Both the position numbers and the translations under genes were made by a program. A stretch of DNA of 64,000 nucleotides from Chinchilla lanigera (taxonomy: Eukaryota; Chordata; Mammalia; Rodentia; Chinchillidae): positions 10,655,165-10,719,164 of the forward strand of contig NW_004955476.1 in the NCBI RefSeq assembly GCF_000276665.1, written 5' to 3'. Positions 1-12,949 of this stretch are shown here, piece by piece; position 1 is the first letter of the stretch; each line of letters opens with the position of its first letter. The notes under the pieces were generated by a model. The model was given only the letters and a program-made list of their open reading frames with translations, was not told where the DNA came from and searched no databases.

Positions 1-298
1 AGTTTATTGTCAAGTGCTGGGATGGGGGCTGTGAGTGCTTTACCCACCCTAGTGTGGGTAGCCTGCATACAATACAAGGTAGGAAAAGAGGCTTGCTCCC
101 CCTCTTTTGCTCTTGTTCCTTTTGCTGTCTTCTGCCATCTTGAGCTGCTGCCCCTTTGCTACATGCCACCCTGCCTTGTAGCCAACAGATTATGGACCAA
201 AACCTCTATAAACTGTGAACTAAATAAACTTTTCCCTCTTTAATTTTGGGCATCAGCTATTTTGTCCCAGCAACAAGAGAAAAGTGACTAAGATACCA
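1..298 (+). mobile_element. LTR fragment, MaLR-like (3' part, sense)
   Basis: The sequence runs from a 'gctgggat..gtgagtg' motif through a 'ctgtcttctgccat' segment to 'actgtgaactaaataaac' (polyadenylation signal near 220) and ends 'agtgactaagata'. The same order occurs in the complete solo LTR at 51714-52084 and in the copy at 36510-36792, so these are one family. The 5' part is cut off by the window edge. Confidence 0.75.
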
Positions 299-1257
299 TC
301 TCAGTATTTATCTGAGAAATTATTTCTGATTTGATTTTTTTCTAGAGCCTCATTCATTTGCTTTGTTGTTACCACTTCAGAGAAGTCAAGCAGGTGGCTT
401 TCAAATCGTCCCCCTTCATTGCCCCCTGGGTTTGCCTTTGGTGAACTAGATGTCTGGGGTTGCATCTTGTTTAAGTGTCTTCTCATTTTCCATTTTTTTA
501 AGTTTAACTCCTGGGTTGATGCTTATAAATTGCCTATGGTGAGTTGCTTTATTGCTAGTATTTAGAACACTTAGGAAATGACTACTTCTCAGAGATGTTT
601 TCCAGGTGTAGCTGGTTTTGGGGTTTTGAATCTTTCACAAGATCCTACTTCTTCAATTTACTGGGGATGAGTTAATGCCTGCTTGGTCCAGCCCGTGGTT
701 CTTTGGTGTTGGCACACAATATTTTCTATGGCCTTGAGGCACTCTCATTGGTCGTATACCAGGAAGAACAGCTAGTTAGAACCATTATGTCACTTTAGCT
801 AAAGTGGTACAATCAGCAATAACAATAGCATCAAACACAGCCACCAGCTAGTAAAGTCCTTCATGTCCACTGCTCCCCTCCATTGCTGTGTCTCTCCATG
901 GAGGCCTCTGGTGTTGCCAGTAGTCACCATGTGTCCACAGGTTTGAACCACTCCTCCCACGCAGCGAATCCCAACTCAGGGAGAAGGCTCCACCAGCTAC
1001 CTGCTTCTTCTTTGTTGAAGTTTCTCTCTTCACTCTCCCTGTGGGCTTCAATTCTCACTTCAAATCCTTCCTGGGTCCAGGGGACCCACTTCCCTCCTTC
1101 ATCTCTTCCTTGTGTTGCTATATTCCAGTGAAACAGACCACTGTTAATGGCACAATAGTTCACAGTTAGCACAGTCACTTAGAAAGGGGTAGCTTTCGCT
1201 TAGTGCTGAGGGTTTAATCACTGACTGGACCAGTTACCTTCATTCCATTCAAAGGAA

Positions 1258-1280
1258 CAACAACAACAACAACAACAACA
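1258..1280. repeat. (CAA)n microsatellite
   Basis: About seven perfect CAA units are visible. Confidence 0.95.
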
Positions 1281-1813
1281 TGTTAAAGATATATTCCTGA
1301 TTTAAATGTGAACAGACCAGCACAGTTTTATTACAAATGCTGGAAAAATAAAACTTACCAGATGGTGAGTTATCAGCATTATGTTAACTTTAAAAGAACA
1401 GCATATTTTATAGCTGGAAAATAACTTTGTTATAACTAACATTCCTACACTGAGTTTAAAACAGGTTAATTCTGTATCATAAGTTCAGATACAAGAAAAT
1501 GCTGGATTGCAATTATAGAAATAAGACAGCATAATAAATTACTGTTCTAGTGCATACCAAATGGCCTTAAATTTACTAAACAGAAGAATTCATGGGTTTA
1601 ACAATTTCCACTACAGGTAAATATCAAAATAACATAGGATGACATTAAAATGATTATGGACACTAAAAGATGGAAAATAAATCAAGTTGTTCCAGTAGTT
1701 AATGTACTAATAATTTATGAAATCAACTTGAAAGTAAGATGTCTGCTAGAGGACCCTAGTTGAGGTTAAAATGTATTGTACTATTTAGTCAAATGTTATC
1801 AGAGTAATTAAAA

Positions 1814-1995
1814 ATCTTCTATGCTTAACTGATTTTTATTTTTTGAAACAGCGATACTGACTTTAACACAATGTACATACACCTTTATCACATAAGTATT
1901 CTAAAATCTTGTTTTCAAATTGTTTTTATATGTAATAACTTAAGTTTTAATGGAAACTGGTATTTATTTTTTAAAATTTTATATTTTTATATTAG
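1814..1995. repeat. Direct duplication, copy 1 (182 bp)
   Basis: It matches 3245-3424 in the same orientation with roughly ten differences by eye. Shared landmarks include 'gaaacagcgatactgac' and the end 'tttttatattagg'. It matches no repeat family I recognise. Confidence 0.9.
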
Positions 1996-3244
1996 GCTTT
2001 CTTAAACAAAGATATACCTGTGTGAAGCAAATAAATATTCAAGCCACTTAGGCAGTGAATTATTAGATGGTTTGTTTTATGCTGGTGATCTGTTCAAAGA
2101 TCATACCCAAGATACAATGTCCTATTGATGAGAGGTATATGGTAAAACTTACATTCACTAATATAGCTTACAATTAGCTGAATGAATAAAGGAAGATTGG
2201 TTTTCCAAAGGTATTTTTCTTCTTCAAGGTTCACAATGCAACAAAGTTCTATGTTTTTCTACCTTTTTCAGGAACTGAAAATGTGAAGCTGTTGGAATCA
2301 GGTATCTTACAGAAGATACCCTAAAATGCATCAATTCCTATTAATTGTTAGGAAATAACAGGGAGGCAGGGAGAAGGATAGGAATGGAAAACTAGTATAT
2401 GGCTGACAAAAGCAAAACATAATTTCTTGTATCTTTCTCTTACATATGAATTAAAATCTTAAGAGCATAATAAATTAAAATCAAAGACCTCCATGAAATG
2501 ATTTTGAACTGAAAATTATGCTTTTGATTTTATAGCCTTTATAAGCTTTTAAACAGCCTGAACTTTTAGTGCATTATCTGTTTTCTAACCATTTTATTCA
2601 AAGCTGCAAGTGCAGCAAATAAACAGTGCATGCTTTGATCTCATCAAATTACAACTTACAGTTCCTGGAGCCATAAATACCGTGCTGTTTCTCCTGTACC
2701 TCCCTCTCTGGCAGGGGTGGTCTGCTTCACATCACTATCTCCTCAGTGCACCAACACTGTCTCAGACGAACAGCAGAAGCTGCGAGCGCTGCTCACAGAT
2801 AGCATCTGGCATTTCTCGTGATTGCCATCATGGTGAACCCAGTATTCAGCACTACAATACTCAGTTTATCTAACAACTAAGTCTGAAAGGAATTCCACCT
2901 TATTATAAACCAATAACTTAACTGTTCTGGACAAAATCACAGAACAGTATAAAAGAAAAATGAACATTATCCTTGGGAAAATTAATGAAGTTTTAACTGA
3001 GTGATATAACCAATGTTACTAGATTTGATTAGCTTTTCAAAAAGAAAGCCAAAAATAAAAAGCTTTTCTTAAAAAGCTACATAAAATATACAAAATATAA
3101 AAATAGTGTACCTAAAATACATAAAATATTAAAAACTGTCTCTTAAAATATTTTATATCTTCATGCTTGCTGTTACTTAGACTTTGAAATCAAAAGGCAG
3201 CACAGTTTTCTCTTTTCTCTTTCATAAATCTTTCCTGTAAGAAC

Positions 3245-3424
3245 ATCTTTTATGCTTAACTGATTTTTTTTTTGAAACAGCGATACTGACTTTAACATAA
3301 TGTACATACACCTTTATCATGTAAGTATTCTAAAATCTTATTTTAAATTGTTTTTATATGTAATAACTTAAGTTTTAATGGAAACTAGCATTTATTTTTA
3401 AAAATTTTATATTTTTATATTAGG
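3245..3424. repeat. Direct duplication, copy 2 (180 bp)
   Basis: This is the second copy of 1814-1995, about 1.43 kb away. The differences are single bases and homopolymer length changes. Confidence 0.9.
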
Positions 3425-3942
3425 TTGGATGCACATACACTGACATATGGCTTTACAGAGTGACAGAGCCTGCCACCTCCTAAACCATAGATTGGTCTGG
3501 GGTGGCCCTGGCCTATAGCACAAGGCCTGTAACAGAGGCAAGCTTTCTTCATTCTTGCAAGCACCCCATCCACTCATGCTTAGAGACAGACATTCTTCAC
3601 CCTCTCAATAAATCTGTCAAGGGTCTGTCTCAAGGGACTCACATGAATTCCATCTAATCTACAGGGCAGTGTCTTAAACTGCACAACAGAAATAAAATAG
3701 TCTGTTTTTTTATCATGAAACTTTTTATTTAATGCAAAAACAATAATTACAGATATTTACAAGGTATAATCATTTAGCAACAATACAATAACTAACTGAA
3801 TAAAGATATACAAATAGTTTAATCAGCAAATTTTATGGACATTGTTTAATAGTTGTCTCTGACAAAAATATTAAATATTGTATATTCTCATTTATGTGAA
3901 AGCTAAAACAGTTGATTTTCATAGAAATGAAGAATAGTACAA

Positions 3943-4046
3943 GGGCCTGGGGATTTAGCTCAGCGGCAAAAGCGCCTGCCTGGCAAGCGCAAGGTCGTGA
4001 GTTCGGTTCCCGGTACCGGAGAAAAACCAAAACAAAACAAAAAAAA
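3943..4046 (+). mobile_element. ID SINE, young
   Basis: A tRNA-Ala-derived head (gctggggatttagctcag-like A box, 'ggttcccgg' B-box region) is followed by the 'ggtaccggag' tail and an A-rich end. A perfect 12-bp target-site duplication 'agaatagtacaa' lies at 3931-3942 and 4047-4058, which fixes the limits. Confidence 0.95.
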
Positions 4047-4492
4047 AGAATAGTACAATGGTCACTAGAGGTTAGGAAGGGGAGTAGGGAGAGAAACAGA
4101 GGGAGGCTAAAGAACAGTTACCAAAATATAATTCTATGGGAGGAATGTACTCTAAAGCTCTACTGCACAGCAAAGTGATCATAGTGTACAATAATTTATT
4201 ATGTATTTTATACAGAACTGCCAGAGTCCCAACACAAAAAATGATACTTTTTTAAATGATATATGTTTAAGGAGATGCTAATTATCCTGATTTGATCATG
4301 ACAGATTGTATACATGCATAAAATATCACACTGCACCCTATAAATGTCCAATAATTATATGAAAAAAAGATTTAAAATGCTTCAAAGACAGACATCTCAC
4401 CAAAGAAGATACACAGAGATCAAGTCAGCATATTCAAAGACTTGCAATATCATATGTAACCAGGGGGTTGCAGGTTGAATGAGACAGACACC

Positions 4493-4585
4493 TGGGCTGG
4501 GGTGTAGCTCAGTGGTAGAGCACGTGCCTAGTATGCATGAGGCCCAGGGTTTGTTCCCAACCTGCAGAAACAAACAAAACTACCA
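4493..4585 (+). mobile_element. ID SINE, older copy
   Basis: It has the 'ggctggggtgtagctcagtg' head and 'gcatgaggcccagggttt' body, with a diverged tail ending in a (CAAA)-like run. Confidence 0.85.
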
Positions 4586-4847
4586 CTACAACCAATTAAG
4601 AGTCCCCAAACTCCAAAGCACTGTGAGCATGGAGCACAGGTGAGGGTGTGCCACTGAGGGCTTGTGCATGCATGGGGATGGGGATCCTAGGGAACCTGTG
4701 CTTCCCACTTCTTATACAGTGAATCCAGACTGCTAAAAAATAACACCTGTTACATTAAATATAGTAACTTCAAATAATGACACTCTATGTATATAAAAAG
4801 GTACAAATGCTTACATGGGGTGCTTTTTTCCTTTTAAAAGTAGAATC

Positions 4848-5060
4848 CTAGCTGGATGTGGTGGTTACATGCTATAATCCCAGCCCTGTAGGAAGCTGAG
4901 GCAAGAAGACCAAAAGTTCCAGACCAGCCAAGGCAACTTACTGTCTGCGCAAGAACCTGTTTAAAGCGGGGAAGGGGTGCAAGTGTGGGGATGAAGCTCA
5001 GTACAAAGGCCCAGGTTTAAATTCCCAGTTAAATAAATAAATAAATAAGCAAGCAAGCAG
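4848..5060 (+). mobile_element. B4-type SINE (B1 plus ID fusion)
   Basis: A 7SL-like head ('agctggatgtggtgg', 'ataatcccagccc') is followed by an ID-like half ('ggggatgaagctcag') and an (AAAT)n tail. Confidence 0.8.
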
Positions 5061-5193
5061 CCTCCTTTTGAGTTGAGATGACAATAGTGACCCAAATTGA
5101 TTAATGATGTATCTGAACTCCATATTTACGCTTTTTATTTCTCAAGTTCAAAATGTATTTTGAAAAGATGGCTGGGTGAGGTTAGAGTGTGCA

Positions 5194-5686
5194 TCAGTCA
5201 CTGTTCCATCACTGGGACAAAATGCCTAACATCCACAGTTTAAGGGATGAAAGTTTATTCTGGCTCACATTTTCAGAGTGTTCAGTCGAGGCTGGCTGGC
5301 TTCAAGGCGGAAACAGCATGGTGGAAGGACCATGGTGGAGGAAAGATTCTCAACCCATGTCAGCCAGGAAGCCAGAGAAAAAGGAAGAGCCAGGGATAAG
5401 AATACACCCTTCCAGGCCATGCCCCTGTGACCCACTTCCTCCAACCATGTTCTGCCTCCTAACAGCACTATCTTTTTTTTATACCGGGAATGGAACCAGG
5501 ACCTTGTACTTGCCAGGCAGGCGCTGTGCTGCTGAGCTATATCCCCGCTTAACAGCACTTTCTGCTATGAACGTATCAGTGGATCACTGATGAGTACAGG
5601 GCCTCTGAGAGCCACTCTCCTTCCAAGAGCCTCGCCTCTGAACATGAGACTGCTCGGGGACATTTCAGATCTAAACCATAATGGGG
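5194..5686 (-). mobile_element. MaLR-type LTR, antisense, carrying an ID insertion
   Basis: Read on the plus strand it starts 'cactgggacaaaatgcctaac' style, continues with 'tttattctggctca' and 'catggtggaagg', and ends 'gatctaaaccataatgggg'. This is the usual antisense order for mammalian MaLR LTRs (compare 5778, 14445, 23547 and 25388). An ID element interrupts it at 5470-5549. Confidence 0.75.
5470..5549 (-). mobile_element. ID SINE nested in the LTR
   Basis: The antisense ID shows a short T run, 'ataccgggaatggaacc', 'gccaggcaggcgct' and 'gagctatatcccc'. The target-site duplication 'taacagcact' lies at 5460-5469 and 5550-5559, so it inserted after the LTR. Confidence 0.9.
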
Positions 5687-5777
5687 TGAAATTCTGAGAC
5701 AGAATTTTCCATGTCCTAAGTCAAGTAACCTGAACAGAAACTGAACTCATAACCTTGGCCTCAGTAATGTCACAGCC

Positions 5778-6184
5778 TGTTATTAGTTACTTTCCTGTTG
5801 CTGGGACAAAGTGCCTGATCGCTGAAACTTCGAGGTGTTGGGGTTTATTCTGTCACAGTTTCAGGATTCATCCCAGCGTTGGTTGGTGCCAACACAGAAA
5901 CAGCATATAGAAGGGTATGGAACAGAAAAGCTGTTCAATCCACGGCAGCCAGGGGCAGAGCGAGAAGGGAGGGGCCGGGGACAAGAGCACAGCCCTCCAG
6001 GCCACACCCCAGGAGCCCCCTCTTCTAACCAGGCCCCCCCTCCTAACAGCTCATTCAGCTCCAAGCTCATCCACGGATAAATCACTGACAGGTACAGCAC
6101 CCCCACGAAGCAGGCACTGTTGAAACGTCCTACCTCTGCACACACGAGGCTTTTGCAGGACGTTTTAGATCTAAACCATAACAC
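5778..6184 (-). mobile_element. MaLR-type LTR, antisense
   Basis: It follows the same order as the LTR ending 92 bp upstream: 'gttgctgggacaaagtgcc', 'gtttattctgtcacagttt', 'gatctaaaccataacacag'. There is no internal sequence between the two LTRs, and they differ enough to be separate insertions. Confidence 0.75.
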
Positions 6185-7264
6185 AGACTAACCCAGCACA
6201 TAAGCATAGATGGCATTCATGAATTGGTATGCTTTGATGACAATTTATTTGCAAAGGAGTGGACAGATTACAAATGTACATAAGGGGTGGTGTCAGTTGC
6301 AGGGTCTAGCAGAAATGGAGCTGTCACTATTCCTAGGCCAAAAAGGACAAGAAGATGATCACTGGAACTTGAAAAGACAGCATCATGAAACACAGGCCAA
6401 GTTGAAAGGAACAGTGATCTGTTGCAGCGGGTGGCCAGGCTGAAGGGACCTCAGTGACAGATGGGGGAATAAACACCCTGACTTCTGACTCTCCTTCCAC
6501 CTGCCATCTCCTGCCCAGGATCCACTGGCCAAGCTCAGAGGACAGAAGACAGAGAAGCCCACTGACACAATTCATACAAGTAAGATTTCCAGGTGTAAGT
6601 CTGGATCTAAAGTAACAGATGGAAGGTATTTTGTACAGAAAGGAATAACCACAGGTTAAATGCACGTTAGCATAGGACAGGTAGCTGACTCTCTCAGGGG
6701 GAGGGAAGTAGCTCCAAAGTGACCTGAAGTGGTATTATTTGAGATGGGGCTTTGACCAGAGTAAAGGGAAGAAATGAGATGCTATTATAGAAAGAACAAG
6801 GCCTTACCTATTTCCTCTTCCTCGTCTACCAGTTTGGGTATTTTCAGTTGAAAATAATGAAAACTGCACTAGCCCTGACCAAATTGGTTTACGTATGACA
6901 GAGGCTACTGGCTCACATGACTGAAAAGCCCAGTGGTAGGAGAAGATGGGGAGTCAGCTGATAAAGGGACTCAACAATGTCATGAAGGAGCAGGCATCTT
7001 TATGTCGCCTCACTCTGTTAGGAAGTGTGTCCTTTTTGGCTTCTCTCCTGGTTGTGGGGGACCACAAGTCACAGTGGGGGTTACGCTTTTCCTGGTTTCT
7101 TAGCCAGTAGTTAAGGTCATTTATCTCTTCCAGAGTCAATGTTTGGCAAGAGTTAAGAAATAGGCTTATGGCTTCTGCCAATTTAGGGGTCAGTTCTAAA
7201 GTTGGAGACATCAAAGGAAAAATTCAGGAGGAGAAGAGGGGTGCTGGTATTAAGTAAGCCACCA

Positions 7265-7615
7265 GTAAATGTCCATTCATGAGCCTCCCACCATACCAGA
7301 CCTGTGCTAGTTCTTCAGTACTAAACTTTTCCCCACCTCAGGGATTTTGTCCACGCTCTTGTCCATGCCTGAAACATTCCTTCCCCTACCCCCTTTACCC
7401 CCAATCCAATAAAGCCACCCATTATGTCATCACATCCTAACTTCTCCAGATCCCTTGTGAGTTTTACACTATGTCATCTGTATATTTGTTTTATGTCTTC
7501 TCCACCAGGCTGTAAACCTTATAAAAACCAGAACGTGCTTTATTTTCCTCAGTTGTACCACATAGTACCTGGCACATAGAAGTCAACCATGAACACTGAC
7601 TGAATGAACGAATGG
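7265..7615 (+). mobile_element. L2 LINE 3' end
   Basis: The order of motifs is typical of L2 3' ends: 'ccatgcctgaaacattcc', 'caggctgtaaacc', 'cctggcacatagaag' and a terminal 'tgaatgaacgaatg'. It is old and diverged. Confidence 0.7.
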
Positions 7616-7834
7616 TGCTAATGCAGCTAAGATGTAGTGAACGTCTACTGGCTGTTCGTGTCACCATAAAAGTGCAAGCCACTGATCACTAGTCAAAGAA
7701 ATAGTATGGTAATGGGCTGGAGCAAATTCATTATTACATTACCAGAATCATAACTCAAAGTTTACAAATCTGTACTTTTCCTACCAAAAACGCTATTTTC
7801 TAGTAATAAGATTATTTTAGACTATAAATTTTTA

Positions 7835-8308
<474 letters not shown>

Positions 8309-9689
8309 CTATTTTGAAGAATAATTTTTAAAGTTATTCATATAAGACAAACATAAACATGTGCAATAGGTATACAGTGAAAAACAACTCTTCTTAATAA
8401 GATACCAAAAATAAATGTCACAAAAACATACACTATTGGGAGGACAATGTTAGGAGATACTACTAAATCTATGTAAAGTAAAGCATACTATTTTCCTGTA
8501 ACAAAACAGTCACTTCATGTAATGCTTCCACGGTTTACAATTTCTTTTTCAAAGTCAACTGACTCTTTTATTTATATATAAAAAGCTAATTAATCTACCA
8601 GTAAATAAAGTGAGGGGATTACTAACAGTCTGGGTACTTGGAAATATTTTTCTTTCTCCAATAGATCATCCGGATAATCAAGACCTAACCAGATCATTAT
8701 TTTTATTCTTTGTCCTTGTAGTTTGCAAACACAAATTTAATATACATTGTCAAAACTCACGTAATTTTTCTGAGATTAATTTTAATAACATAGCATCTTC
8801 TCACTGCATTACAAAATAGAAAACAAGGACAATAACTCTCAGTGACAGGAGGGCAATACAGTATAGTAAAAAATCCACTTAAACTAGAGACATAATTGGT
8901 AAAAATTGGACCCTACTTATAAGGGTCTCCATTCCTCTCAGCTAACAGAGCTGCTTTTACCATACTTAAGAATTGACTTTAACTTTTAAAAGTTGCCAGC
9001 AGATGCAAAGCCCTGGGTTCAATTGCCAGTATGACGCCTCCCCCAAATATGTTAGTAGAATCAACAATTCTTTTTAAAGGCTTTTTAAAAATCTCGACAT
9101 TAGCAGAATCACTGATGGGCTTTACAACTTTTTAAAAAACTGCTTCAGCTTCTATGATGAACAGTGCTAAACAACAAACAAAAAACACAGTATAGTGCCA
9201 TTAACTGGCACTCAATACTTGTCTTTTGAATGAGTTATGACTGTCCTACAGATTTCCAAAAGTGGCTTTTTGCAGAAGTCACCTAAACAGTATCCATTTC
9301 CTTTACCCAATACTACCAGTACCATAATTTATTCTACTGAAATGGTTCTGCCTCATTAGTTGCACAGGACTAAAATGCACAAGTTTTCTTTCTCTTCTAG
9401 AGAAGGGAAAGGTGTATTAACCAAAATAAACCAATTGACCTACCTTTCTGGAATTTGAATCCTGAGGAAAAAGACTATAAAACTGAAGAAGTTTGGTGGT
9501 AACCCTACTCACACTAGTAGGAGACCTCTGCTGTGGCTTTCTATGTCCTGCCTCCAGGACAAACTCCAAAGTTACTCTGACCCCTGTTTATTCCCACATT
9601 CTCCACTCTCTGGTTGACCGGATGCCTCGCCTGAATTTCTGTTTGCGTAAGTTAACCAGTCACGTTTTACTACTTAAAACCGAAGCACA

Positions 9690-9850
9690 GGTAGGATGGC
9701 ACAGCAGTCAGAAGTTACTCTATGTGTGTTTAAATCCTGTCTCTGTGACTGAGTTCATATGATCTTGGGCAAATCACCCTATCTTAAAGTGGAGATTATC
9801 ATAGCGTTTTCTTCCTAGGGTTGCTGTAAAGGTAAAATGAATTTATGTAA
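9690..9850 (+). mobile_element. MIR SINE
   Basis: The MIR core is visible: 'taaatcctgtctctg', 'atcttgggcaaatcaccct', 'agggttgctgtaaaggt'. This is the usual sense order, diverged. Confidence 0.8.
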
Positions 9851-11097
9851 AATTTATATACTAAGAACAGATCCTATTACATAATAATCTCAATGTAAGG
9901 ACTTGTTATTATTATTTAACTAATAAAAGTATCTTTAATAGTTTTAATTAATTTATAGACTAAGAAGAGTTTTCTCTTCTATTAATCAAGAAACACAAGT
10001 TAAGATGAACCTAACTACATTATCTTGACAAGTCTTATGGTAGACTTAACTTTTTCAAAGTTATCGTTTAATGACTTTAACCAAAGTTATACTATAAGCA
10101 GTAATAATTACAACAGGTCAGTTCAAAGTTTCTCACACCCTTCTGTGGGCTTTTCAACATCATTTGAACTAGTTGTTGACAAATGTTAACAATGAAAAAA
10201 AGGAGCCATATTCATTTCCTCTAAAATATCACTTAACTTCTGACTGAGAGAATTATAGTAACTCTCGGAAGACGTAAAAACCCACCAGGATTTCACTGAG
10301 AATTGGTTATACAGCATTTTGTTTAATTCAAGAAAGTTTTCAATGCAAATATGTATGTAGCTTTTAAGAGAAAATGCTTTACTATATACTAATACAAGAT
10401 CCCAATGACAGACAACTTTTCAGCTAAAAAGTGGTAGGCAGTCAATGCCTAAAAAGGTTCACAATTTTGTTAACAAAAAGATGTAGCAAAGGCCAAATTC
10501 AATAAAAATGTAAGTTCATGTGTTTCTGTGATGTAATTCTGTTTTGCAAATACGTTAGCCTATTCAGTGAACATGATAAACACCGACCACTCCCAGATCG
10601 CACGGGTACTGACAGCTCATCCCAGTGCACACCCATCTGAGCTCCGCAGGCTGCTCTGACAGTCCTGAGCTGTCAGGTCCGCCACTAACTGCAGGATTAC
10701 CAATAAAAAGTTTCAAATTCCTTGAGAAGCAACAATAAATGTAACTGGTAATAACTACCAAGAACATTTTAGAGAATAACAAGATAATGGTACTAGTACT
10801 ACTAAAACTTTCATATTACATACTATATCAACGAGGAAATAAAACTTATTTTAATAATTAAGTACATAGTGTACACTATCTACATTTTGTTCTTCTTACC
10901 TCTGAGATTAATTTATTTTTTTCTTTTATCCAACTTTACCACTAAATACAAGACTTAGTCCACAAAAAAATAATGTCCAGATATATTGTTTTATAAACAC
11001 ACGTGTGCCTCATTTTAAAAGCATCTAATCTATACAAATTTAAAATAGGAATCATTTATAAATACTGACACATAATCATTTAGAAATACATTTACTA

Positions 11098-11262
11098 CCC
11101 AGGCATGGAGGTGCATGCCTGTAATTCCAGCACTCAGGAGGCTGAAGCAGGAGGATCACCTCAAATTTGAGGCCAGCCTGGACTATACTGCAGCTCAAGG
11201 CCAGCTTGAACTGCATAGTGAAACCCTGTCTCAAAAAACCAAAAAAAAAAAAAAAAAAAAAG
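11098..11262 (+). mobile_element. B1 SINE
   Basis: The 7SL-derived monomer runs 'aggcatggaggtgcatgcc' to 'accctgtctcaaaa' plus an A tail, with the internal 'aaggccagc' repeat typical of rodent B1. Imperfect target duplications, 'gaaatacatttacta' (11083-11097) and 'gaagtatatttacta' (11263-11277), flank it. Confidence 0.92.
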
Positions 11263-12910
11263 GAAGTATATTTACTAATAAAAGCTATAGCCACACTCTC
11301 TCCTTTTCCCTATTTAATGAGATTAACTTGAAACTAGTTAGGTACTCACATATAAGGAATCATGAACTTCTGTTAAAAGTGTCTTACACTATTTTCCAAA
11401 TAATTTCCTTTAGGACACTAAACGTTACTATTCTTCAAACTCTTGCTTTGACACTACTGTCTATCTGTTTTGCTCATAGTCAAAATAATATAAAATAATG
11501 ACATACTGCTTTAAAAAAGATTAAATACAGAAAGGACAACATAAATTATAAGGAATAATATAAGAAAATTATCTAAGAATTATTATATAAGATAAGGACA
11601 TGTCAGAATGTTTAGAAAAATACTATTACTTTTTAAATTAAAAAGTACTTTCAGAGTAGGCATAACATTAAATGTATGCATCAATATATAAAATTACTTT
11701 AATAAAAGTGATATAATGCTTTTAACTGTCAGAAAAAACCACTGACTCTTAACTCAAATATCACTGTAATAGTATTTTAATAGTTTGTAATTCACAACCA
11801 CAAAAAGCTTGAAAATGACCAAAACTAGGTAAGTATACTACATGTTTCTTTGTTTTTAAAGATTATAAGCATATGTTTAATAAAATTTTAAATTGGAATA
11901 AAACACATTTTATGCTGCCTTTGATCTTTAACTTGTAGCCTTATCTCCCAGGTCAAAGGACACATTATTCAATTTCACTGTATTTTGTGTAAAATCACCG
12001 TAGCGTTGCAGATGACTTTCAGAACAAATGTCATGGTACTTAAAGCCAAACTGGAATCTAGTTTTTCAGCTTCTTAATTAAAATCACAGTTTAAAATAGT
12101 CTGACAATACTATTTTATTCTTTCCAGTTCAACAGCAACACAATTTCACATCTTTTAGTCAATCAAGCTTAACAAACTCTCTATGAGCTCTTTTATTTTC
12201 TAACACATCAAAACAATTTCAAGAAGCAAAATATTACTATATGTTTTTATATTTAATGTCGTAAGTGAAAAGCCAGACTCAAAAATTAATTTTACTTGCT
12301 TTACAGTCCACTCCAAAGAATAAAGGTTGAAATAGCATTAATCCATACAAAAAGCTTCCTAAAGATTTAAGTAGCTATAGGAGAATTCTCAATCAAAACC
12401 ACACAAACACTGGGCCTCCTGAATTAAATGAAGCTACAAAGGAAGTATATTCCATATACTTTTGTGCTGTAAAAACAAAAATATTTATTTTTTATATACA
12501 TCGGAAGAGGGATTCACAACAAATAGTTGTTGTACAATAGGAACCACATGTTAAGTATAGAACGAAAAGGATGAGTATCAGATCCCAAATGCCACTTCAT
12601 CTATTTCAATTTTTTATAATAAATAACTACATGTTTGCATGAATATCTAGAAAAGTATCATAAAAATAAAGGTTTCACATTTTATTTTATAATATAAGAG
12701 CACTATATCTTCTGCAAATAAATTTGTGAAAGAATTAATTTATGCTGTACTGAACTGAAATTTAAGTCCAGCCTTTACAGGTAATACCAGTATCCATTTT
12801 CAAGTATTCTTGTTTTTTACATATAAATATCATATTTACATTCACTAAAGCACTGCGCATTTTATGCAGTAATCCAGGTGGGGGAAATATATGCTGTGTC
12901 ATTTCCTTAC

Positions 12911-12949
12911 CATTTCACTTACTTTCTTCTGTAAAGAATATTTAGAAAC
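12911..12949 (-). CDS. CCDC73: CCDC73 exon 7, 39 nt (residues 132-144)
   Basis: This short exon encodes 13 residues, VSKYSLQKKVSEM, which I recall as identical to human. It is in phase 0 at both ends. The acceptor is TTTCAAG (ending at 12950) after a T-rich tract, and the donor is ATG then GTAAGG. It stands alone, with an 8.7-kb intron upstream and a 4.6-kb intron downstream. This is the second very small exon in the gene, and its loss by skipping would keep the frame. Confidence 0.93.

Larger units (their letters stand above)
8309..12910. other. Intron between exons 7 and 8
   Basis: This is mostly unique AT-rich sequence. Recognised inserts are a decayed ID tail (about 8998-9045), a MIR (about 9690-9850) and a B1 (11098-11262). 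A small region of higher GC at about 10575-10700 is unexplained. Confidence 0.6.

Noticed and set aside
301..486. Minus-strand 61-codon open frame with a polar, CCDC73-like composition
   Set aside because: There is no match to the next expected CCDC73 residues and no convincing splice sites.
3943..4046. tRNA-like gene (tRNA-Ala-type A and B boxes)
   Set aside because: The A-rich tail, flanking target duplication and many sister copies show ID retrotransposons rather than a tRNA gene. The same applies to the other ID copies.
6954..7214. Minus-strand 86-codon open frame (6954-7214) as a possible missing CCDC73 exon
   Set aside because: The peptide does not resemble the expected CCDC73 continuation, no good splice sites border it, and the region resembles an old repeat.
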